10,375 bases of DNA from Bacteroidota bacterium (GTDB lineage Bacteria > Bacteroidota > Bacteroidia > Sphingobacteriales > Sphingobacteriaceae). Location: assembly GCA_025355225.1 (NCBI GenBank), contig JANYAB010000797.1:1-10375 (forward strand), in the 5' to 3' direction. Each line of letters starts with the position of its first letter. The first letter of the stretch is position 1. Positions 5,798-10,375 of the stretch are shown here, piece by piece. Made by a program: the position numbers and the translations under genes. Under the pieces are notes generated by a model. The model saw only the letters and a program-made list of their open reading frames with translations, had not been told where the DNA came from and did no database searches.

Positions 5798-6873
5798 CAT
5801 TTAATATGCTGGTCGATAAAGGCAATCAGGTCATCAGCCATTGTCTGCTGCTCCAGTACGTTAGGATGACCATTCGTGTTTTTGTAGGGGAAAAAGTGCG
5901 TATATATGTTTTTGTCGCCGATTTGTGCAACTGCTTTTTCAATATAGTCGGGCCATGGCGAGCCCTGCTTTGTTGCATCCATATTGCCCAATGCGCAAAT
6001 GATCTGTGCTTTTGGGTATTTACCTCTTATCGTTTTTACAAAATCCTTATAAGCTTTTATTATTTGGTCGTCTGTTGGTGCTTTAGTACCAAGTCTCGCC
6101 TTAAACTGGCTATTTTCGGGTAGTTTTGTTATCCACGAATCATTTTGAAACAGATTGACCACCACTACGTCGGGCGTATATTTCGAAAAATCCCATTTGC
6201 TCTCAGCATCGGTCGCATCAAGCCTGTCATACAGTTCAGGCATAATTAGCGGATCCCAGCTTACCATTATTCCTATTCCGCTGCGCGAGGTATTATGAAA
6301 TTCAGCGTCAAAATGCCGGGCTGTTATTGCAGCATAACTAAGATAACCATTTTCATACGGACTGGTACCGCGGTCCTTGCCCGATGTATCTTCAACTGCA
6401 TATCCGCAGGTGATAGAATTACCAAAAAACTCAATTTTACGTTTTTTAAGGGGCGGTGGGGCTAACGTGATTGCATTCTTATCCAATGTAAACTCGTAAA
6501 ATAGGGTTTTTCCCATGGCCCACTCAGTGCGTTTAAATAGTTCCAGGCTGTGATTTCCGTCAGGCAGATCCGAAGCCAAAATATATTCTTTTTGAATACT
6601 ATCCGGGTGAAGAACTGAAACTACCTTATCATCGACGATTACATTGAAATAGTTGTTTCCCCATTCATCTTTTAAAGTAACTTTTACACCGGTACCTTTA
6701 AAATTTATTTTAAGCGACGTACCCGGCCACGAAAGTTCGGCAGCCTCATCCTGCATAACAATACGACCCATATAGTGAATGTGCGGATCATGGCTTTTGA
6801 TAACGACTATTTGTGCATAACCAGCTATGCTTGCTATCGTAAACAGCAGTATCAAAAAATATTTGTGGCGCAT
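5794..6873 (-). CDS. Secreted SGNH esterase, carbohydrate esterase family 2-like
   Basis: A 359-residue exported hydrolase, predicted to remove acetyl groups from plant or microbial glycans. Residues 1-20 are a signal peptide (cleavage near GYA|Q). Residues about 25-135 match the N-terminal beta-sandwich of CE2 enzymes (MGRIVMQDEAAELSWPGTSLKINFKGTGVKVTLKD). The SGNH domain runs about 146-359: FFGNSITCGY at 149-158 with nucleophile Ser153 (GNS instead of the classic GDS), a Gly in SRSGIG at 196-201 for the oxyanion hole, FQND at 242-245 with Asn244, and catalytic His336 in NGHPN. CE2 enzymes are known to work with a Ser-His dyad. The start is 13 nt after the mutS2 stop, so it is probably the last gene of that transcript. 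The actual substrate (xylan, mannan or another acetylated glycan) is inferred. No polysaccharide-utilisation genes are next to it. Confidence 0.88.
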   Translation of the reverse strand: MRHKYFLILLFTIASIAGYAQIVVIKSHDPHIHYMGRIVMQDEAAELSWPGTSLKINFKGTGVKVTLKDEWGNNYFNVIVDDKVVSVLHPDSIQKEYILASDLPDGNHSLELFKRTEWAMGKTLFYEFTLDKNAITLAPPPLKKRKIEFFGNSITCGYAVEDTSGKDRGTSPYENGYLSYAAITARHFDAEFHNTSRSGIGIMVSWDPLIMPELYDRLDATDAESKWDFSKYTPDVVVVNLFQNDSWITKLPENSQFKARLGTKAPTDDQIIKAYKDFVKTIRGKYPKAQIICALGNMDATKQGSPWPDYIEKAVAQIGDKNIYTHFFPYKNTNGHPNVLEQQTMADDLIAFIDQHIKW

Positions 6874-6886
6874 GTTTTAGGTTATA

Positions 6887-9247
6887 TCATTTCAAATATA
6901 CATAAGTAATTCCATCTCCTCCCCTGTCCGCATGCTCATCTTCTATGCGGCTTACGGCATCGTACTTTTTCAAATAATCACGGATCAATTTACGTAAAAT
7001 GCCATCCCCCTTGCCATGTGTGATCTTTAAACTATTAATACCCATCATCAATCCTCGGTCAAGCAGTTTTTCAATTTCGTAAAGTGCTTCCTCGCCACGT
7101 TTGCCCCGCAGATCGATTTCAGGGCTAAAACTGGCAAAATCACTGGTTTGTGCGCTGAAACTCTTCCGAACTTCCTTCGGCAATTCTTTTTTTGATACTT
7201 TTTGTACACGGTTCTTTTTAGCAACGGTACGCAAATCGCCAAGGGCGATGATCACATTATCTTTTGTTAGTTCAATAACCTGGCCGATAGTTTCCGAATC
7301 ATTCAACTTTACCCAGTCACCCGGCTGCAGTTCGTCTTCAGTAATTATCTTTTTGCTTATTTCCGGCTTAACTGTATTTTTTTGAAGTTCCCGGGTTAAG
7401 TTTTCACGCAGATTGCGCGTTTTTTCTTTATCCGCATTACTGCTTTTAATATCGGCAATTGTATTTTCAACCAGTTTATTGGCATTTAATATGATGTTTT
7501 TAGCCTCTTCTTTCGCGTCGCGAATCAGCGCCTTTTTATTTTCATCAAGGTAACTTTTAAGTTTTTCATTTTCAGCAAGCAGGTCATCTACCCTTTTTTG
7601 TTGTTTTTGCAGGCTAAGTTTGGTATCGTAAATTTCCTTTTTATCACGTTCAAGATCAACCAACAGCGTGTCGACCTTTTTTTGATTTGTGCCGATCTTA
7701 TTTTTAGCAAGGTTGAGGACATTCTGTGGCAAACCTATTTTCTGGGCGATCTCAAAGGCATAAGAACTCCCTGGTTTACCTACCTCCAATATGTAAAGAG
7801 GCCGCATTTCCACATTATCAAAAAGCATAGAAGCGTTTTCGACACCAGGCGTATTGCCTGCAAAAAGTTTCAGATTAGAATAGTGCGTGGTCACCATCCC
7901 TTTAACTTTTTTGTGGTTCAATGTCTCGAGCACCGCTTCGGCTATGGGGCCGCCGAATTGAGGATCAGTACCTGTTCCAAACTCGTCGATCAATACCAGG
8001 GTTTTACTATTGGCCATCTCAACAAAATTTTTCATTTTGGACAGATGGGCACTGTAGGTACTGAGGTCGCTTTCGATAGACTGATCATCCCCAATATCTA
8101 CAAACAGCTGCTTAAATACTCCGACGGTGCTTGCATCAGATGCAGGAATAAGTAAACCAGCCTGCGTCATCATCTGTAGTAATCCCACTGTTTTCATACA
8201 AACCGATTTACCACCGGCGTTGGGGCCCGATACCACGACTATCCGTGCAGTATCATCAATGGTAATATTAAGAGGGACAACTGTTTTCTTCTCCGGTTTA
8301 AAACTTAATAATAAGAGGGGATGCCGGGCATTAAATAGCTTAATCTTAGGCTCATTAACAACTATCGGCATCTCGGCATCAATGTCGATGGCAAAGAGCG
8401 CTTTGGCACGCACAAAGTCAAGTTTGGTTAATAGGCTATGATACGACAACAAAAGCGGAACATAGGGCCTTAGCTCATCAGTTAATGTGGTTAATATTTT
8501 TACAATTTCACGCCGACGTTCAAATTCAAGATCGCGTATACGGTTATTCAGGGTAAATACCTCTTCCGGTTCAATGTAAACAGTTTGGCCCGATGATGAT
8601 TCGTCATGAATAAAGCCTTTAACCTTTCTTTTATTCTCGGCCAATAACGGGATACATAAACGACCATCCCTTATTGTGAGTGATCCATCTGCTGTCCATC
8701 CGTTACTTGAAGCATTTTTAAATATCTGATCTATTTTTTTCCGCGCCTCATGCTCCGCTTTCGCGATAGCTGATGTGAGTTCCGAAAATTCCCGCGATGC
8801 ATTTGGTTTTATCTTACCTTTTGGGTCTATGATTAATTCTATCTTTTTAAGGATAGATTTTTCGATTGGTAAATGTTCAAACAGGGCTTCCAGGCTTGGA
8901 TATTGCCCTTCCCGTTCGTTAAAATAAGCGATCACCGCAAATACAGTTGATAAAGACGCTTGCACCTGGAAGAACTCTTCTTCGGTTAAAAAGGTGCCTT
9001 CTATCCGGGCTTTATTTGCCAATGATTTTATATCAAAAAAATGATGGATAGGCAAAGCTTCATCATTTTCTAATATATTTTTAAACTCATTCGCCTGGCT
9101 AAGAAACTTATGTACCTGGTCGTAATTGTTCATCACCTGTATTTTATCAACCATTTGCTGGCCCATAACACTAAGACAATGCGCTTTAATCAATTCCTTT
9201 ATCTCGGTAAACCCAAGCTTATCGACACTATTTGACGGGTACAGCAT
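6887..9247 (-). CDS. mutS2: MutS2 family ATPase with Smr domain
   Basis: A full-length MutS2 of 786 residues. Known roles of the family are suppression of recombination by acting on branched DNA, and, in Bacillus, binding and splitting collided ribosomes; it is not a mismatch-repair MutS. The core and clamp region covers about 1-300. The ATPase domain has Walker A GPNAGGKS at 341-348, the DLST signature in ESDLSTYSAHL near 392-402, Walker B LVLIDE at 417-422, then FGTGTDP and the His-switch TTHYSNLK at 453-460. A Lys/Glu-rich coiled coil spans about 515-635, and a small beta/KOW-like segment (QPGDWVKLN...GQVIEL) about 641-685. The C-terminal Smr nuclease domain is about 708-786, with DLRG at 712-715 and HGKGDG at 744-749. 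The start overlaps the upstream lipoprotein gene by 20 nt, implying translational coupling. All key motifs are intact. Confidence 0.97.
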   Translation of the reverse strand: MLYPSNSVDKLGFTEIKELIKAHCLSVMGQQMVDKIQVMNNYDQVHKFLSQANEFKNILENDEALPIHHFFDIKSLANKARIEGTFLTEEEFFQVQASLSTVFAVIAYFNEREGQYPSLEALFEHLPIEKSILKKIELIIDPKGKIKPNASREFSELTSAIAKAEHEARKKIDQIFKNASSNGWTADGSLTIRDGRLCIPLLAENKRKVKGFIHDESSSGQTVYIEPEEVFTLNNRIRDLEFERRREIVKILTTLTDELRPYVPLLLSYHSLLTKLDFVRAKALFAIDIDAEMPIVVNEPKIKLFNARHPLLLLSFKPEKKTVVPLNITIDDTARIVVVSGPNAGGKSVCMKTVGLLQMMTQAGLLIPASDASTVGVFKQLFVDIGDDQSIESDLSTYSAHLSKMKNFVEMANSKTLVLIDEFGTGTDPQFGGPIAEAVLETLNHKKVKGMVTTHYSNLKLFAGNTPGVENASMLFDNVEMRPLYILEVGKPGSSYAFEIAQKIGLPQNVLNLAKNKIGTNQKKVDTLLVDLERDKKEIYDTKLSLQKQQKRVDDLLAENEKLKSYLDENKKALIRDAKEEAKNIILNANKLVENTIADIKSSNADKEKTRNLRENLTRELQKNTVKPEISKKIITEDELQPGDWVKLNDSETIGQVIELTKDNVIIALGDLRTVAKKNRVQKVSKKELPKEVRKSFSAQTSDFASFSPEIDLRGKRGEEALYEIEKLLDRGLMMGINSLKITHGKGDGILRKLIRDYLKKYDAVSRIEDEHADRGGDGITYVYLK

Positions 9248-9725
9248 TTGGTTTAGGCGGCTTGGCTGGTGAAATATTATTCGGTTTTGGCATATAGATT
9301 GCCGGAGGGCCGGGCGGCTTCTGGCCTAACTTTTTAAGGGAGTCAGCCGCCCTTTTGCTATTTCTGGTTATTTGTGCCTGGTTTGCTTTATTAACTGAGT
9401 CGGTTTTTAGTCTAAGATTGATGACGACCTGGTCATAAATAGCTGCCAGCATTTCGGGATTAGAAGTATAATATTTATAACTTTTCTTAAACTGAACAGA
9501 GTCAGTATCAAATTTTTTAAATATGGCAAGATATTTCCCCGTACCATATTTGTATAGGCTATCGGGTACCTGCGCGAAACTATACAAACTACCATCGGCA
9601 ATATGAATTTCAGTCATCAAGGCGGTCATCTCCTCTTGCTTAATTATTCCGGTTGGGGTATCGGCCCCTTTACAGGCGGCAAAAAAAATCAATACTGAAA
9701 AAAACAGGCTATTATATTTATGCAT
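9228..9725 (-). CDS. DUF4296 lipoprotein with proline-rich tail
   Basis: A 165-residue predicted lipoprotein from the ATG at 9725. The N-terminus MHKYNSLFFSVLIFFAAC is a lipoprotein signal with the Cys at residue 18; the frame extends to a TTG at 9743, but that would place extra polar residues before the signal, so the ATG is preferred. Residues about 24-108 (IIKQEEMTALMTEIHIADG..., ending IYDQVVINL) match the Bacteroidota family DUF4296, whose function is unknown. Residues about 108-135 are Lys/Gln/Ser-rich and probably helical, and 135-165 is Pro/Lys/Asn-rich and likely disordered. It is the first gene of the run leading into mutS2, with a 20-nt overlap, and is divergent from the YggS-type gene after only 42 nt. 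Its role cannot be inferred from the neighbours. Confidence 0.85.
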   Translation of the reverse strand: MHKYNSLFFSVLIFFAACKGADTPTGIIKQEEMTALMTEIHIADGSLYSFAQVPDSLYKYGTGKYLAIFKKFDTDSVQFKKSYKYYTSNPEMLAAIYDQVVINLRLKTDSVNKANQAQITRNSKRAADSLKKLGQKPPGPPAIYMPKPNNISPAKPPKPNAVPVK

Positions 9726-9752
9726 TCTGTAATTTAGCGGCAATTATTTAAG

Positions 9753-9760
9753 CAAAACTA
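9753..9760 (-). promoter_or_regulatory. -7 box upstream of the DUF4296-mutS2-esterase run
   Basis: On the minus strand this reads TAGTTTTG, a full TAnnTTTG match, 27 nt before the lipoprotein ATG. No clear -33 TTG lies at the expected distance, which would fall inside the start of the divergent YggS-type gene. It is a plausible but unproven promoter for the three-gene unit. Confidence 0.4.
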
Positions 9761-9767
9761 CGGATAA

Positions 9768-10375
9768 ATGAGCATTGCAGATAACATTAAAAGCTTAAAA
9801 ATCGAAACCGATACCATAAACGTAAGACTACTGGCAGTATCTAAAACTAAAACAGTTGAAGAAATAAAAGAAGCTTATGAAGCCGGCCAGCGTTTATTTG
9901 GAGAAAACACAGTACAGGAATTGGTTGATAAATATGAACATCTGCCAAAAGACATCAAATGGCACCTTATAGGTCACCTGCAAACCAATAAGGTTAAATA
10001 CATTGCGCCATTTATCAATATGATACAATCAGTTGATAGTTTAAGACTCTTAATGGAAATTGATAAACATGCGCAAAAAAGCCACCGCACCATCGATTGT
10101 CTTTTGCAGATATATATTGCTGACGAAGAAACCAAATACGGTTTGGGATTTGATGAGATAATTGAGTTACTACGCTCGGATGAATTTAAGGCCTTAAAGC
10201 ACGTCAGGATAAGAGGCGTGATGGGTATCGCTACCAACACGGATAACATCAAACAGATAAGGGAGGAGTTTTACGAACTGAAAACCTTTTTTGATGGTAT
10301 CAAACAAAGTTATTTCCGGAAGGACAATTACTTTGATGTGGTATCTATGGGGATGTCGTCCGATTATAAAGTTGC
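9768..10375 (+). CDS. YggS/PLPBP family pyridoxal-phosphate homeostasis protein (C-terminus off window)
   Basis: A cytoplasmic PLP-binding protein with an alanine-racemase-like barrel but no known catalytic activity; it is known to buffer PLP and affect amino-acid and vitamin B6 balance. There are 202 codons here, and about 20-25 residues are cut off by the window end. The PLP-binding Lys is K26 in AVSKT. Family blocks are FGENTVQE at 44-51, KWHLIGHLQTNKVKY at 64-78, IQSVDS at 86-91, and VSMGMSSDY at 192-200, which binds the PLP phosphate. The start is ATG at 9768; the N-terminus is about 10 residues shorter than in E. coli YggS, as often seen. It is divergent from the lipoprotein gene across 42 nt, and no convincing promoter box was found for it in that gap. 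Confidence 0.95.
   Translation, partial: MSIADNIKSLKIETDTINVRLLAVSKTKTVEEIKEAYEAGQRLFGENTVQELVDKYEHLPKDIKWHLIGHLQTNKVKYIAPFINMIQSVDSLRLLMEIDKHAQKSHRTIDCLLQIYIADEETKYGLGFDEIIELLRSDEFKALKHVRIRGVMGIATNTDNIKQIREEFYELKTFFDGIKQSYFRKDNYFDVVSMGMSSDYKV

Noticed and set aside
7598..8155. 185-codon plus-strand open frame within mutS2
   Set aside because: It lies opposite the conserved ATPase and coiled-coil region of an intact MutS2 and has no family-like motifs of its own.
9726..9767. Promoter for the YggS-type gene in the 42-nt divergent gap
   Set aside because: The nearest box, TAATTTAG, misses the consensus, and no -33 element is spaced correctly; any real promoter is probably inside the lipoprotein gene or differs from consensus.

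Overview
The window looks like chromosomal DNA from a Bacteroidota member, most likely Sphingobacteriaceae (Mucilaginibacter/Pedobacter type). That placement is inferred from several signals: A+T-rich DNA, promoter-like TAnnTTTG boxes typical of the phylum's sigma factor, weak Shine-Dalgarno signals, an archaeal/eukaryote-type prolyl-tRNA synthetase, and two families I associate with this phylum (DUF4905-like and DUF4296). The content is mostly housekeeping; I see no phage, transposase, CRISPR, defence or secretion system.

Layout. 1-1398 (minus): proS, missing its C-terminal end at the window edge. 1500-3174 (plus), divergent from proS: a two-gene unit of a cytoplasmic DUF4905-like protein and an exported LysM/double-psi-barrel protein. 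3256-3930 (plus): a uridine-kinase-type P-loop kinase. 4020-5589 (minus), convergent with it: scoB and scoA, the two subunits of a 3-oxoacid CoA-transferase, separated by an unusually long 214-nt gap full of repeats. 5794-9725 (minus): an apparent operon in the order DUF4296 lipoprotein, mutS2, secreted CE2-like SGNH esterase, with a 20-nt gene overlap and then a 13-nt gap. 9768-10375 (plus), divergent: a YggS-type PLP homeostasis protein, cut by the window end.

How the genes relate. ScoA and ScoB form one enzyme that activates acetoacetate (or a related acid) with CoA. MutS2 handles recombination intermediates and/or collided ribosomes. The LysM protein and the esterase are exported, acting on cell wall and on acetylated glycans respectively. 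The groups otherwise look like independent transcription units.

The most unusual material is between genes. Four unlike repeat/palindrome elements occupy the gaps from 3920 to 5797: an AATTTGAAGA inverted repeat, a GTGGT...ACCAC long imperfect hairpin, a TTTGCACATCTG direct repeat with a palindrome, and a 184-bp element with long inverted arms. Three of the four directly overlap a stop codon (four stop codons in total), and the fourth sits inside the scoA-scoB operon. Copy number elsewhere in the genome cannot be seen from here.
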